This document shows positions 22,021 through 34,447 of a DNA stretch of 64,000 nt, piece by piece (positions within the stretch are counted from its first letter, which is position 1; each line of letters opens with the position of its first letter). Below the pieces are notes generated by a model that worked only from the letters and a program-made list of their open reading frames with translations, was not told the DNA's origin and did not search any database. A program made the position numbers and the translations under genes. The stretch comes from Reticulitermes speratus (lineage: Eukaryota > Arthropoda > Insecta > Blattodea > Rhinotermitidae): contig JAJKFL010000013.1 of the NCBI GenBank assembly GCA_021186555.1, positions 12,827,243-12,891,242 on the forward strand, in the 5' to 3' direction.

Positions 22021-25000
22021 GTAATATGCACTAGTATGCCTCTTCATTTTGCAGTATGTGTTGATGCAGAGACTTCCTTAGTGCACTGGAAGCTTGCTCT
22101 GGTGGGGTTATGGTTATGCATATTATGCAAAACGTCGTCTTGTAGGCGTGTTGTAGAAGAATTTAAACGCACAACAGTGTTAACTAATCTCTTTGTATGT
22201 ATGCATATGGAGTCTGCTAACATGTGTACATTAATTGTTTATGAGATGGATTCTTGAATATATGTGTGCTATCAGTTTTTCTGTTACTTTTTGTGTCCAT
22301 CTAGTGCCGAGGTTAAGAACGAGTGGAGCTATACCTCTACTCCCTGTATATGCCTTCATGGCGTGGACAAGGAAAACTACATTTTTATCACTTTTGTGGT
22401 GTGCAGTCAGAATTTAAATTTGTGTGTGCTGTTTTCAGGATTGTTTCAAAGGAAGCTGGAAATCACATAAAGTTCTACATAAAATAGCAAGTAAGTATTC
22501 GAGATACTTGTATAGCATGTATTAAACTTTGTAATGCCCTAGCATTTGCGTAATACAGGGTCATTTGTGTGACCAATATTGTTTATATGATAAGCAAGCC
22601 GACAGGAAGTGATGTTGTTCAGATAAAATAATGTCCTTGTGTAAGTTAATAACGTTTTGTAAAAGGCCCCCCTTTTTGTTGAGAATGTGTGAATAAGGGA
22701 CATTGGACTGTAGAGAATAGAGCCCTAGGAATGTGAAAGCAATTACATTGAAAAATTTTAGGGATGAAATGTGTATCATGTTCAGGTTGTGTTTAGGTTG
22801 TTACTACCTGATATCGAAAGTGTATGCTATAGTTCTGGAGGAAGGTGCTGCTTCCATCTTCAGGGTCAACCACCTACCACCATGGAAATGTGAAAACTTA
22901 AATCTCAGGTTGAGACACAGTGTCCTTGTCTTTTCATTGATAATGCATTGAAATTGTTGCCTTCCAAAGCACAGACAGCTATAAGTAACGAGGAACTTTC
23001 TTTGACAGATCGTAATTGATGTGCCCAGGTAGTAAGTGACATTTGTATTCCATACTGCTTGTGCATTTGTTAAATGTAGTGTAATTCTCCCATAAGTCTT
23101 AGTAATTTTCATAAAGGATTTCTGATAGGGAAAGTACTCCGGGTTTTGAGCACCATATAAAATAGCATTAGTGGGAAAGTATTATACAACAGCCTCAAAG
23201 AATAAGATACAGAAAGATGTTTTGTCTGCAGCAAACAGCACCAGACAAGTCCCAGAAATGTCATTCAAAGCTGTTTGCTCTCCAAAGTGGTTTGTCAGAA
23301 ACTTCATTTGACACCATAACAGATGTTTTTAATGGTCCAGCCACTTCTATTAAATACCATTCATTTTGTAAAGGCTAGGATCCTAAATAATGCTAAAGGC
23401 ATAGAAAATAACACCATACCATGTGGGATATCATTGTAAGTAGCATGTAGGAGGCATACACAAGCTCCGTATAAATTGTATTATGCTGTAAATCTGCAAT
23501 GATTTCCTGATGCTGAGTATGTACTGGTATTGTATTGGTTGCAAGGCCAATGTGGTTTATGATTTTGGGTCATGGACTGGAAAGTTTGAAAACCATTGTT
23601 CTAAATGAAACACTGTTATGGGAATGGTGTACAGCTTCTTATGTATTTTCTCATATGCATTGCCAGTGACAAGATTTCCAGCAAGATGTAGACTAAATAT
23701 AATAAAAGTCACTATTTTGTAACAGATACCTTCTTTGTGTATTTTGTTGAACACATTCAAAATACAGAATATGTTATGGTGCAGTACAGTAGGAATTATA
23801 GTAGAATTAGCGTGTGTTACAGACACAAGGAGTCGACAGAAATGATGTGTCATAACATATTGGTATTTGTTCCTTATTGAGTGTAAGATCACAAGAAGGT
23901 ATGATGGCACTGTTGATGTAATCTGCATATTCAAACTGGTTCCAAGCAAACAAACAGTTTTGTTGCATTGTTTTCTTGCAGAAGGTGAGGGAGTGGATGG
24001 AAAAGATGAGAAAGAAGATTATGATCCATGGCCACATTACAGATTTACAGGTTAGTATTATTGTGGTATCCACTTTGCTGCATGATTTGTAGATGGACTA
24101 CTTTGTACTGAGTGTATAAAGTGTCAACATAGTGAGGAGGTCATTGTGTTTCTATATTTGAACTTGTTAAACACTTAACCTATGAAGGTCTGCACCAAAA
24201 ATTGCCATGTGTATGACTGCATTTCATATTGGCCCACTTCAACCCTAGTTTACCCCAAGGTCAGATTAGATTACCAGATTTCTAAAAGGCTTTCTTATAG
24301 GCTATAGTTATGTTTGTATGATGTGTCCTAGAGATATGTCAGAGTTGCACACAGGGAAAGTGTGTCTTACATCAAAATGATACACGTGGAGAAATTTTTT
24401 TCAATAAACATTTTGTATTGTGTAATTTGAGGTAAAATTGATGCTGCTAGTGTTGAGCATTAGCTATGCACCACGTGAGATACAGTGGACTGGTATGGAG
24501 AAGCATCAGAGAGGATGATGGCAAGTGTGGGTGCAGAATACAAATTTGCTGTTTTGTACACTAAATATGATGATGAAAATCTGGTGGAATTTATGCATTT
24601 GGTTCCTAAATAGGTTTATGATGCAAGTACAGGGAAATATGTACAGGGGAGACAAAAACAAGAACCCCCCCCCCCCGCCACCAACAGTACTTACATGAAT
24701 TAACATCAAGGACAAAATTTGAAGGAACACATTCAGGAAGTGTATTCTAAATGGGGAAATACTTTTCTGTTACTGTGGCTGTGTTGAATATGGGTTTGGA
24801 AAAGAAACCAATTTTGCATAGTCACTTACCAGCATAAAGAAACCACATGGTATTGAAGAATACACTTTTGCCTTCAACAGGCAAACTACGCCCATTTCCA
24901 CAAGGCTGCCGACGCACTGTGCCTCCACACATTCTTCGGCCTGATTATGCAGATCATCCTGAAGGGGTGCCCGTCTCAGAGCAAGCTGTTCGGGGCAGCG

Positions 25001-28000
25001 CACAGATTAAATGTTTGGCAGAAGATGAGGAGGAGGGCATGCGGGTGGCTTGTAAGGTTTGTTGCTCCTTGTCCGGAATTGTTCTGTTTTCAGAGTATAA
25101 AAATTTTCAGCATAAAAATAATGCTTGTTAAGTTTCCCCATGAAAGTGGCTATTGTCTCTAAAAGTGGGAATAGTAACTACATTATAATATCATGTTTTT
25201 ATACAGATTGCAAGAAAAAGTAATTGTGTGTATTTGAACAATTTCAGATATGTATATGCAGAAATAACAAAATTGGTTAATGAGTGGTACATAGAGAACA
25301 ATTATATTTTCTTTAGTTAAGTAACCAATGCTGGAGAGATCATAAAAGAAGATACCATATGTCATAATTTCTAGTAGCTGTTTAAGGCTTGTACAGGAGT
25401 GGGTTCAGAAAATATCCAGCAGTAATGAATACCTGACTATGTATGCTTCCAGCATAATGCAGAGATAGTAATAGCACTAGTTTCAGAAAGCTACACTTTT
25501 ACCTGCATAACCTTAATGACAGTTAACATAAATTTTTAGTGTTTTAAAAACATAAGTGCTGAAATAATGGCATTTAATGGAACAGAATTAAAAATGGCGA
25601 CATGTTAGACTGCTCCAGCGCAGTGCAGTGGAATCAGTTACAGTTCCTGAAGATGGCCACATAGATCAAAATGCTTAATGAAGTTGTAGATTTCAGTTTT
25701 TAGTGATGCTAATGGTGTATTAAATTTTTAGAAGTCTTTGCTGTGTATCTTAACAACAACAGCTCACATAGAAGCAAATTCTGTGTTCCAGTTACCAGTA
25801 TGGAAGGTAGTGCCTTTCTTGAGGTTCTCATATTGCATCTGTATTTCATTAATTCAGTTAATCACACTCTCATTTACGGATTACTGTTTGTTTGTAGTTG
25901 GGACGTGAAGTCCTAGATGAAGCAGCTTGTGTAATGGAAGTAGGAGTGACCACTGATGAGATAGATCGTATAGTACATGAGGCTTGTGTGGACCGGGAGT
26001 GCTATCCATCACCACTCAACTACTATGAATTCCCCCGGTCATGTTGTACATCTGTCAATGAAGTTATCTGCCATGGAATTCCTGATCTCCGTCCACTCAA
26101 TGATGGAGACATTTGTAATGGTATGGTTTTAGGTGTTACCCAAACTGTGGCATCCTAAGAATAAGAGAAATATTGAAAGTATTCTGTGGTATGAACGAAT
26201 GTTTTCGATGAAATGAATGGGTATATATATGGGCTTTAACAAAGATTGTCTAACTTCTATAAAGACTTTTGCAGTTAATATTTCTTGTGGTGTTTTATAT
26301 TCAAAATCTGAAAGCCAAAGATACTGGGAGGCAAGAGGTTGAATGGGTGAATGATGCATTCAACATACCCTCCATTTGAATAAAATAAAATAATAAATAT
26401 GTATCTATATATAGTTATTGTGGTTTATTTTATGATACAACAACAAAGTTTATTAAAAACTCGTTCACAAAACCCCCCCCCCCTCCCCAACCTTTTTTTA
26501 ATGTTGTGGAAATACCCATTCTGTCAGGGTAGCCACACCACACACCACATAAATTCCTGTCAGTGAAGGGGCTATTAACTGCTTTGCTTGCAGAACACTG
26601 CAGGAATTTTGCCATATAATGATCTTAGTGTGCTGTATTCATTGTGATAAGCCTCTGTTTTATTGAACTTGATATGACGCTGGATGCACCGCTTACCACT
26701 GTCTGTCAGGCTGTGTTCTTCCAGTGCTTTGTACATCTTATTTCATGGTCACAGTAATGCCCAGTGACTCTTCAGATCTTACATTTAATTCTTGTTGACT
26801 GTTATGTGCAAATGATAATTTATCTAGAAGAAACTAAAACAAAAAGCCAATTTTAATAGTGTCACAAAGCAAATAAATACTATGTGCAAGTTATAAGACA
26901 AAAAAAAATGTCATATTATTTTAGTGGTATTTATTTTTGTCAGATGGAATGTTGTTACTTATAATATATTGTTTCTGAAGTATGAGTTTTCTTATATAAT
27001 TCTGTATGTTGCAGTTGATATAACTGTTTATCATCGGGGTTTCCATGGGGACTTGAATGAGACTTTTCTCATAGGGAATGTGAGTCCAGAAGTGAAGAAA
27101 TTAGTTCAGGTTACATCTGAATGTCTACTGAAAGCCATCAACATAGGTAAAAATTAAATATTTTGGATTTGGTACTGAAAATGAGCGAAGCTTTGGCTTG
27201 TGAAGTTTGGTAGGATGTTGTATTATCAATAGACCTACAAATTTTACGTGAGTTTCATTTAATGTGCTGAAAGTTTCAAACCTACTGATGTTGCAAATCT
27301 TCTGATATTATGTTCATAAACATAATGGAAATTAAACTGTGTTAGGCCTGGTACTCCACATTGTGTTATTTCTGTCATGTTACTGAAACCATATTTCTTA
27401 CAGGCGTGTGAGTTTAGAGTTTAAATACAACATTTCTGGGTGTAATGTGTTTTGAAGTGCATTGATTCTGTGGTGTGTTTGTGATTAAGTGTTGCCATTG
27501 ATGATGTACCTTGATATTTTTTTTGTTAAAAAAATGAGAAGAAAATGGGTAAGAGTGGCCAGAAATGTGAACAGACTTTGGTGAAGAAATATCTTAGAAA
27601 ATGACAACTTTGGGAGACTGAGAAGGAAATTGGAGGAAAATATTAAGATGGATCAATGGAATGGTCACTTTATTCATTATAACATAAAGCCTAGATCATG
27701 TATCATGGTAGTGGCCAATTCTCTCTTTTGTTAAGGTTAACACCAGGTTCTGTGCAGAGCTAAACATTGCTAATATATGACTCGCCTGTTTTTTTCCTTT
27801 CAGTTTTGAATCCTAAAAAGAAAGTTGTGTAGGTAAGCTATTGATGTTATTAAGGACAGAAGAGTTCCAGTACTTTGAAAGTCATGCTGTGCGAGATTTT
27901 TCTCATCTGCAAAACGTCCAGATTGGCTCTGGGGCCCATCCAGCCTCCAGTTCAGTGGGAACTGGGGTCTTATTCCTCAGGGTTAAAGTTGCTGGGACCT

Positions 28001-31000
28001 TAGGCTGACCATTCTCCTCTGTCTAGTTCTGAGGTTAAGAATAAGTAGAGCCATACCTCCACTCCCACCTGTATGTCTTAATGGCATACACAGGGACAAC
28101 TTTACCTTTACCTTGTATGTAGTGCTGCAACATTGACTTTTTGTTATACTGAATTGCACAGAATATGAAGAAATCTTAACCATCTACTGGACACACAGTA
28201 TTGCACTGATTCCCAACTCTGACTTATGAGTGAATATTGGTCCACATATAGCTGGCTTATAAATATTGCTTTATTAACATGAACTGGGTTTAATTGTTTT
28301 ATTTCAATTTATGCTTCTCCATTTTGTTTTATTTAGTGATGCCGTCAGTTGCCAAGATTATGTAGCGTCGGTTGTGGATGGATGTGTATGAGTATGGGGT
28401 AATGGTGGTGTGATATTTTTTGCATTGGTAATGATTTTGAATTCTTGTTTGTTGCGATTTACAGTACGCCCAGGAGAAAAATACAGAGAGATCGGAAATG
28501 TGATCCAGAAGCACGCACAGAGCCATGGATTTTCTGTGGTACGCAGTTACTGTGGACATGGGATCCACCGTCTGTTTCACACAGCACCAAGCATTCCTCA
28601 CTATGCTAGTAGGTTCACTTAAGGGAAGAAAGTAGTTTTGTCTGCTATCTGAGATGTGTACTGATGTGTAGTGTGGATGGATATTGCATGTACTTAAGTT
28701 TTTGTTTTTTTTTAGATTTTTGGAGACATGTAGATGTGACACTTGCCCCACTGATTTTGCTTGTTGCTTTTGCTGTCATCCTGTGAGCATATAAACCTTG
28801 TGTTAGATTATGTTTTAATCTCTTTTCATCTTCTCCTCTTCTGTTCTTATAGAATTGTTATAGAACACTGGGCTGTGGATAAACAGATGAATAGAAGAGT
28901 AAACATTATGTATACACCTTAAAAAATCAGATTTTAAGTGCTGCTGCACCAAAATAAGTCCATAGAAAGGCAATGATCAGGTTTGTGAGTTATGTTTGGA
29001 CTGTATAGAGCAGAAAACCAGTTTAGCCCTTTGGCACCAGAGCTGGACATTTAAATTTTAGTGCATCCTTTATGTACAATGTGAATATTTTATGAACCAA
29101 AAAAGATAACATTATGAACTACACAGCATTTTGTTAAGGGGGGAGGGGGGAATGGAGATTTTTCAGCATGTCCCAGAAAATTCATTAAATATATTTGTTG
29201 ACTGAATACAGTGAAACCTCTATCCATCGTTTTTCAGGGGACCGGAAAATTTGAACGATACATACGGGAAATGATAGTACCGGGAAACCATTAAAAATTA
29301 TAGATAAGAACAATTTAATGATAATTATTACTTCTTGCTGAGAAAATCTTTCATTGACGTTTGTTTTGAGCAAACTTTACTCCTCCTCAATTCAAAGTAC
29401 AATTTTTCAAGGCCTAGAACACTTTCACGATCACTGTCACTCGTGCTGTGTGCATAAAAGAAAGATCTTACTTTCATCAGCGCTTCATGCGTCTCAGCAA
29501 AGCTCGGCACAACTTCGGGTTCGCCAGCTTCTTCTTCCTGCTCCACACTCCCGGACGCCACGAGGCTCACGCACAGCTCCTGCACTGTTTCTACACCTCA
29601 GGTTGCCACGTGACTGTCCACAGAGATGTAGTCCTCGAATTTATCTTTGTTCATGCCACTAAACTTTTCCCAGTCTTGGCGGAAATCGTCGTCATCGTTG
29701 GTCAATACGATGTCACTATCGCCTGAAGATTGTCCCTGCACGTAACCAGCTTTCCGAAAACAGTTTTCGATTGTCTGCTGGGTTACTTCTTGCAAGGCTG
29801 CCACAGTGTAGTGCAAAGCTTCCAACACGTTTATCTTCTTTTTCGTATCTTTGCCTGCATCCATTAAGCAAACAGCTGTTTGCACGAGGCGTTTTCTATA
29901 AAGCTGCTTATAACACTTTATTACCCCTAAATCAAGGGGCTGGAGCACACTTGTACAATTTGCCGGGTACCGTATGACTTACATTTCTTAGAAACGATGT
30001 ATCCTTTGGATGTGCGGCACAATTGTGCACAAAGAGGAGAATGTTCCTGTTTTGTGCACCCATACTTGCGTCTAATGAACGCAGAAATGAAGAAAAAATG
30101 TCTGTGGTCATCCACGCTTTATTGTTCGCGTGGTACTTGGTGGGTAATTTTTTTACATTCTTGAAACATCGCGGTTTCGGAGATTTTCTGATAACAATCG
30201 GCACTTGTTTGTCAGTTCCATCACTGTTAACACAAAGTAAAACAGTAAGTCTGTCTTTACAGTTTTTCCCTCCATGACAAGACTCTCCTTTGAGAGCCAA
30301 GGTTCTATCAGGAAGCACGTTGTAGAAGAGCCCCGTCTCATCCGCGTTGTAAATATCACGTTGTTCGTAGCCCTCCAACAAAGATGGCAGTCTTTCCAGC
30401 CACGCTTCCGTGCTTTCGCTGTCCACTGCCGCACTTTCTCCGACTAACTTCTTGTATACTAGGCCATGCCGGTCCTTGAACCTCGCTATCCAGCCGTTGG
30501 ATGCAGTGAAATTTTCTATATTCAGCTGCGCTGCAATCATCTTCGCCTTTCCACAAAGAATGGTTCCATCAATTGGGATATTCGACGCCCTTGCCTGCTG
30601 GTACCACGAGAAGAGTACTCTTTCCAACTCGGCGAATGTCGACTCCCTACCTATTTTCCTCTTCTTACTGGCGTTACCACAATTTTTCTGCCTAATCTCG
30701 GATTTCGTCCTTCTTTGCGAATATGGAGTTTAGTGTGCTTGGAGCCAAACCAAGGCGTTTGGCAATGTCGACACGTTTCTCTCCAGGATTCTTCTCCACC
30801 TCTTCTACTATTTTCAGTTGCTCGTGCAGAGTTCTCACTTGCTTTTTAGGTTGGGACATGGTCCACGGATTTCAAAATAAATAGCAGGAATAAAATGTAA
30901 TGAAGTAATAAAAACAGGAATGAATTAATAACAGAAATAAAATATTATAGGAAAAGGATAATAAAGGATGGAAATGATTAAACCAGGGTAACGTATGAAA

Positions 31001-34000
31001 CTATGAAGCACACCAGAACGCACAGAACCACTTGCAATGAAGTAAAGCTCCACAACAGAGTTGCCAAGTCTTCATCTAGTCCAAAGAAAAGGATGGAGAG
31101 CAAAGAGTACAGAATGCACTCCATACTTTTTGATGGAGCCAATCCAGGTGGCACTAAGAAAGCAATGCACGCACAGCTCACTAAACCATCGCTTCAAATT
31201 TTAAAAAAAACTATCAGTGCGGGAAAATGTTGCGTCAGGACCGTGATTTTTCAACTATTGGTGCGGGAAAACGACAGTTCGAGGAACAATAGAGGCGGGA
31301 AAAAATAGTGTTATTTATATGGGGCTAATTTCGGGACCAAATAAGGCAGACGATACATGTGGGCCAACGACGGTAACGGGAACGATGGATAGAGGTTTCA
31401 CTGTATATGAAATATGGTCATTGGGTGGTGGCGGTATTAGCGCCCTGTATATAGGATGGGCAATGGCTAAATGTTAATATAACATTTTGCATATGTGATG
31501 GTGAAAGCCTGCAGAGAAGCTTTAGAGAACTGTAATCACAAGTATCAAAGTTCATGGAATTTTGCTTTTGGACCTAAGTAATGTTGATGGGGATTTTATA
31601 GAAGTTCATCTGAAGGAATTGTTTACCCTGCTTGGTGGTAACGGGAAACCATTAGAAATTATAGATAAGAACAATTTAATGATTATTATTACTTCTTGCT
31701 GAGAAAATATTTCATTGACGTTTGTTTTGTGCAAACTTTACTCCTCAATTCAAAGTACGATTTTTCAAGGCCTAGAACACTTTCACGATCACTGTCACTT
31801 GTGCTGTGCGCATAAAAGAAAGATTTTACTTTCATCAGTGCTTCATGCGTCTCAGCAAAGCTCTCCTCCTCCTTCTTCCCCCTCCACTCTCCCGGACGCC
31901 ACGTGGCTCACGCACAGCTCCTGCACTGTTTCTACACCACAGGTTGCCACGTGACTGTCCACAGAGACGTTACCCTCGAATTTATCTTTGTTCATGGCAC
32001 TGAACTTTTCCCAGTCTTGGCGGAAATCGTCGTCATCGTTGGTCAATACGACGTCACTATCGCCTGAAGATTGTCCCTGCACATAACCAGCTTTCTGAAA
32101 ACAATTTTCGATTGTGTGCTGGGCTACTTGTTGCAAGGCTGCCACAGTGTAGTGCAAAGCTTCCAACACATTTATCTTCTTTTTCGTATCTTTGCCTGCA
32201 TCCATTAAGCAAATAGCTGTTTGCACAAGGTGTTTTCTATAAAGCTGCTTATAACACTTTATTACCCTAAATCAAGGGGCTGGAGCACACTTGTACAATT
32301 TGCCGGGTACCGTATGACTTACATTTTTTAGAAACGATGTATCCTTTGGGTGTGCGGCACAATTGTCCACAAACAGGAGAATGTTCCTGTTTTGCGCACC
32401 CATACTTGCGTCTAATGAACGCAGAAATGAAGAAAAAATGTCTGGTCATCCACACTTTATTGTTCGCGTGGTATGTGGCGGGTAATTTTTGTACATTCTT
32501 GAAACATCGCGGTTTCGGAGATTTTCCGATAACAATTGGCACTTGTCACTTCCATCACTGTTAACACAAAGTCCACGGATTTCAAAATAAATAACAGGAA
32601 TAAAATATAATAAAGTAATAAAAACAGGAATGAATTAATAACAAAAATAAAATATTATAGGAAAAGGATAATAAATGATGGAAATGGTTAAACCAGGGTA
32701 AGGTATGAAACTATGAAGCACACCAGAATGCACAGAACCACTTGCAATGAAGTAAATCTCCGCAGCAGTGTTGCCAAGTCTTCATCTAGTCCAAAGAAAA
32801 GGATGGAGAGCAAAGAGTACGGAATGCACTTCCACACTTTTTGATGGAGCCAATTCAGGTGGCACTAAGAAAGCAATACACGCACGCGCAGCACACTAAA
32901 CCATCGCTTCAGATTTTAAAAAAACTATCAATGCAGGAAAATGTTGCTTCAGGACCGTGATTTTTCAACGCTTGATGCGGGAAAACGACAGTTTGAGGAA
33001 CGATGGAGGCGGGAAAATATAGTGTTATTTATATGGGGCTAATTTCGGGACCAAATAAGGCAGACAATACATGCGGGAACGATGGAACGAGGTTTCACTT
33101 TATATATTTTGTTTTGATTGCATTTTTTATGGTTTAACTTTACCAGGTTTTATAAGTTTTAGTGTACCAATTATTTCAAGGGCAGGACTATTAATGCCCT
33201 AATTTTTTTAAAAGTCTTTGTTCATAGGTGTGTGAATTAAGAAGGTTTGGGTAGTTTGCATGAGTAATAATTATTTCTTTGTTATTGCATTTTTAAATGT
33301 AACTTGAAATTATATGCATGTATTGTGTCTTTGTGCACATTTGTGCTACAATTTGTAATTATCCTGTAGTTTCTTGTTTGGATTTATGTATGACCTATAC
33401 AGTTGACACTGCCATTTATTCAGGGAACACACAACAGTGCTGTCACTTTAGTAATGCTTCTTATTTGTCCCTAACAAGTCAATTCAGTATCTGATGCTTT
33501 ACATGTTTTAGTTCTCTCTAAATTGTCACAGTAATTACCACTTAAGGGCATGTGTACCCATTGAGCTTTGCTTTGTTTTTTTTCTTTCAGAAAACAAAGC
33601 TGTGGGTGTAATGAAGCCAGGCCATTGTTTCACGATAGAACCAATGATTTCACAAGGTGAGTTTATCTGATCTCAGACATTGCTTTGCATGTTGTATCTA
33701 ACTGATATCCCACTCTGCAGTAGATCCCACCTTGGTCACTTTCCAGCAGTGCTGTTGTTGAAAGCATACAGGCTCCCTCATGAAGAAGCTGTCCATGGGT
33801 GCAGTCAGATATTTTCTTAAGAGTATCCAGGTCAGAGGTTGCTGCATGAGGATTTCTGAGCGACAAAGTTAACAGCATTACTATATTAACTAATGTTGTG
33901 GGTCTGGGGAATTTGGAACTTGTAGTAAGTGTATGGAGAACACTTATTACTTCTTTTCTGGAATACTGATAATTTTTGCACTGTAAACACTCCTAAATCT

Positions 34001-34447
34001 GTTGCTTAGCACTCATTAATTTAGTCCTTGAGAGATCTTAAGAATACCAGTAAGTGTCCTCACCAATTTCAGTAAATTTTAGAACATACGAGATATGTCT
34101 TCTTTATTTGAGGACTTCAACCAAAGTAAGTATTAGAAAATATTAAATACACTCTCTGTCTTCAAGGACTTAGTATTTTATAATTTAAATTAATCTCTGT
34201 CTGAGGACTATGACCATGATAAGTCAATTATTGTTTGCTCTAAATAATGTCCTATCTTGTATCCTGTTCTGTTTATACAGGCAGTTGGCGAGATGAAATG
34301 TGGCCAGACAAGTGGACGGCCGTGACAGTGGATGGAATGCTGTCGGCCCAGTTTGAACACACGCTACTAGTGACAGAGAACAGCTGTGATATCCTGACTT
34401 CTCGGCGGGAAAAGAATGGACAGTTTCACTTCAAGGACAAGTTGTAA
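21901..34447 (+). CDS. Metap1: Methionine aminopeptidase 1 (MetAP1), complete, nine exons
   Basis: Removes the initiator methionine from nascent proteins; a cytosolic, ribosome-associated dimetal enzyme. Exons 21901-22020, 22439-22490, 23982-24050, 24881-25056, 25898-26120, 27015-27146, 28465-28608, 33591-33656, 34281-34447 join in frame with GT-AG introns to 382 residues; the human enzyme has 386. The N-terminal zinc-finger domain is complete: [17 protein letters not shown], then [18 protein letters not shown]. Metal-binding residues are present: D in VDITVYH, D in HGDLNETF, H in [11 protein letters not shown] in FTIEPM, E in AQFEHTLLV; the substrate His lies in VICHGIPD. The start at 21901 (AAAATGGCA) has good context and aligns with MAAV of the human protein. 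Confidence 0.97.
22295..22378 (+). repeat. SINE 3' fragment in MetAP1 intron 1
   Basis: CCATCTAGTGCCGAGGTTAA and the following GGAGCTATACCTCTACTCCC phrase are the 3' half of the TTTACC-tail SINE family. Confidence 0.6.
22439..22490 (+). CDS. Metap1: MetAP1 exon 2
   Basis: [17 protein letters not shown], completing the zinc finger. TTTTCAG acceptor, A|GTAAGT donor, phase 0 to 1. Only 52 bp. Confidence 0.94.
22491..23981 (+). other. MetAP1 intron 2
   Basis: 1.5 kb. Contains a minus-strand decayed hammerhead-like motif at 22830-22868, otherwise nothing recognisable. Confidence 0.55.
22830..22868 (-). ncRNA. Decayed hammerhead-like motif
   Basis: Minus strand: CCTGAAGA core, T, then GGAAG...CTTCC stem II and AGAAC in place of GAAAC. 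Predicted inactive. Same CTGAAGA-type family as 7703 and 14873. Confidence 0.4.
23982..24050 (+). CDS. Metap1: MetAP1 exon 3
   Basis: [20 protein letters not shown] then RFTG: the acidic linker ending at the conserved WPxYRFTGKLRP motif. TTGCAG acceptor, ACAG|GTTAGT donor. Confidence 0.93.
24051..24880 (+). other. MetAP1 intron 3
   Basis: No recognisable feature except a C run at about 24666-24676. Confidence 0.5.
24881..25056 (+). CDS. Metap1: MetAP1 exon 4
   Basis: Completes GKLRPFPQG, then [16 protein letters not shown] and the helix [16 protein letters not shown] acceptor; the donor AAG|GTTTGT is weaker than its neighbours. Confidence 0.93.
25640..25682 (+). ncRNA. Decayed hammerhead-like motif
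   Basis: CCTGAAGATGGCC followed by a short loop and GATCAAAATGC where a GGCCGAAACG-type 3' half would be expected. Lies in MetAP1 intron 4 (25057-25897), which otherwise shows nothing. Confidence 0.35.
25898..26120 (+). CDS. Metap1: MetAP1 exon 5
   Basis: [19 protein letters not shown], then [29 protein letters not shown] and GDICN. Carries the substrate-binding histidine. TTTGTAG acceptor; phase 0 to 1. Confidence 0.95.
26121..27014 (+). other. MetAP1 intron 5
   Basis: No recognisable gene or repeat family; one C/T-rich run near 26470-26490. Confidence 0.5.
27015..27146 (+). CDS. Metap1: MetAP1 exon 6
   Basis: [20 protein letters not shown] through [12 protein letters not shown]. Provides both metal-binding aspartates. 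GTTGCAG acceptor, phase 1 in and out. Confidence 0.95.
27147..28464 (+). other. MetAP1 intron 6
   Basis: Holds the SINE at 27889-28112; the rest is CpG-poor unremarkable sequence. Confidence 0.5.
27889..28112 (+). repeat. tRNA-derived SINE with TTTACC tail
   Basis: Contains GATTGGCTCTGGGGCCCATC, TCTAGTTCTGAGGTTAAGAA and the diagnostic tail AACTTTACCTTTACC. The tRNA-like 5' head is missing or decayed. Confidence 0.7.
28465..28608 (+). CDS. Metap1: MetAP1 exon 7
   Basis: [20 protein letters not shown], then [19 protein letters not shown] and IPHYA. Holds the metal-binding histidine. TTTACAG acceptor, A|GTAGGT donor. Confidence 0.95.
29209..31403 (-). mobile_element. Tigger/pogo DNA transposon, full length, copy 1, in MetAP1 intron 7
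   Basis: Ends are perfect 23-bp inverted repeats (CAGTGAAACCTCTATCCATC plus three bases) flanked by TA at 29207-29208 and 31404-31405. The minus strand encodes a Tigger-type transposase from about 30858 to 29328: N-terminal helix-turn-helix ([15 protein letters not shown]), CENPB-like segment, then the catalytic domain with NADETGLF and the QPLDLGVIK motif. It is inactive: the second catalytic Asp is His (FVHNCAAHP), frames break near 30700 and 29985, and a TGA interrupts the tail near 29595. Relatives are the TIGD domesticated proteins, but nothing here suggests domestication. Confidence 0.92.
29328..30858 (-). pseudogene. Tigger-type transposase pseudogene
   Basis: Carries DNA-binding and DDD-type catalytic domains in the usual order, with at least two frameshifts, one nonsense codon and loss of the second catalytic aspartate. 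The C-terminal tail is acidic ([18 protein letters not shown]) as in other Tigger transposases. Confidence 0.88.
31638..33102 (-). mobile_element. Tigger/pogo copy 2, truncated and internally deleted
   Basis: Same orientation as copy 1, separated by 234 bp. It starts at the equivalent of 29280, so the left inverted repeat is missing. It jumps from the equivalent of 30241 to 30862, removing about 620 bp, including the DNA-binding region and the first catalytic Asp. It ends in a diverged right end (ACGAGGTTTCAC). It keeps the second catalytic Asp (VDNCAAHP) and has Cys where copy 1 has a stop. The two copies differ by several percent and are separate lineages, not a recent duplicate. Confidence 0.88.
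33591..33656 (+). CDS. Metap1: MetAP1 exon 8
   Basis: [20 protein letters not shown] then SQ. Provides the first metal-binding glutamate. TTTCTTTCAG acceptor, G|GTGAGT donor. It follows the 5-kb intron that holds both Tigger copies. Confidence 0.95.
33657..34280 (+). other. MetAP1 intron 8
   Basis: No recognisable features. Confidence 0.5.
34281..34447 (+). CDS. Metap1: MetAP1 exon 9 and stop
   Basis: [19 protein letters not shown], then [18 protein letters not shown] and the C-terminus HFKDKL, stop TAA at 34445. The last metal-binding glutamate is in QFEH. Confidence 0.95.

Noticed and set aside
30003-30277. Plus-strand open frames over the Tigger copies (also 30410-30849 and 31715-32003)
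   Set aside because: They are antisense shadows of the transposase.
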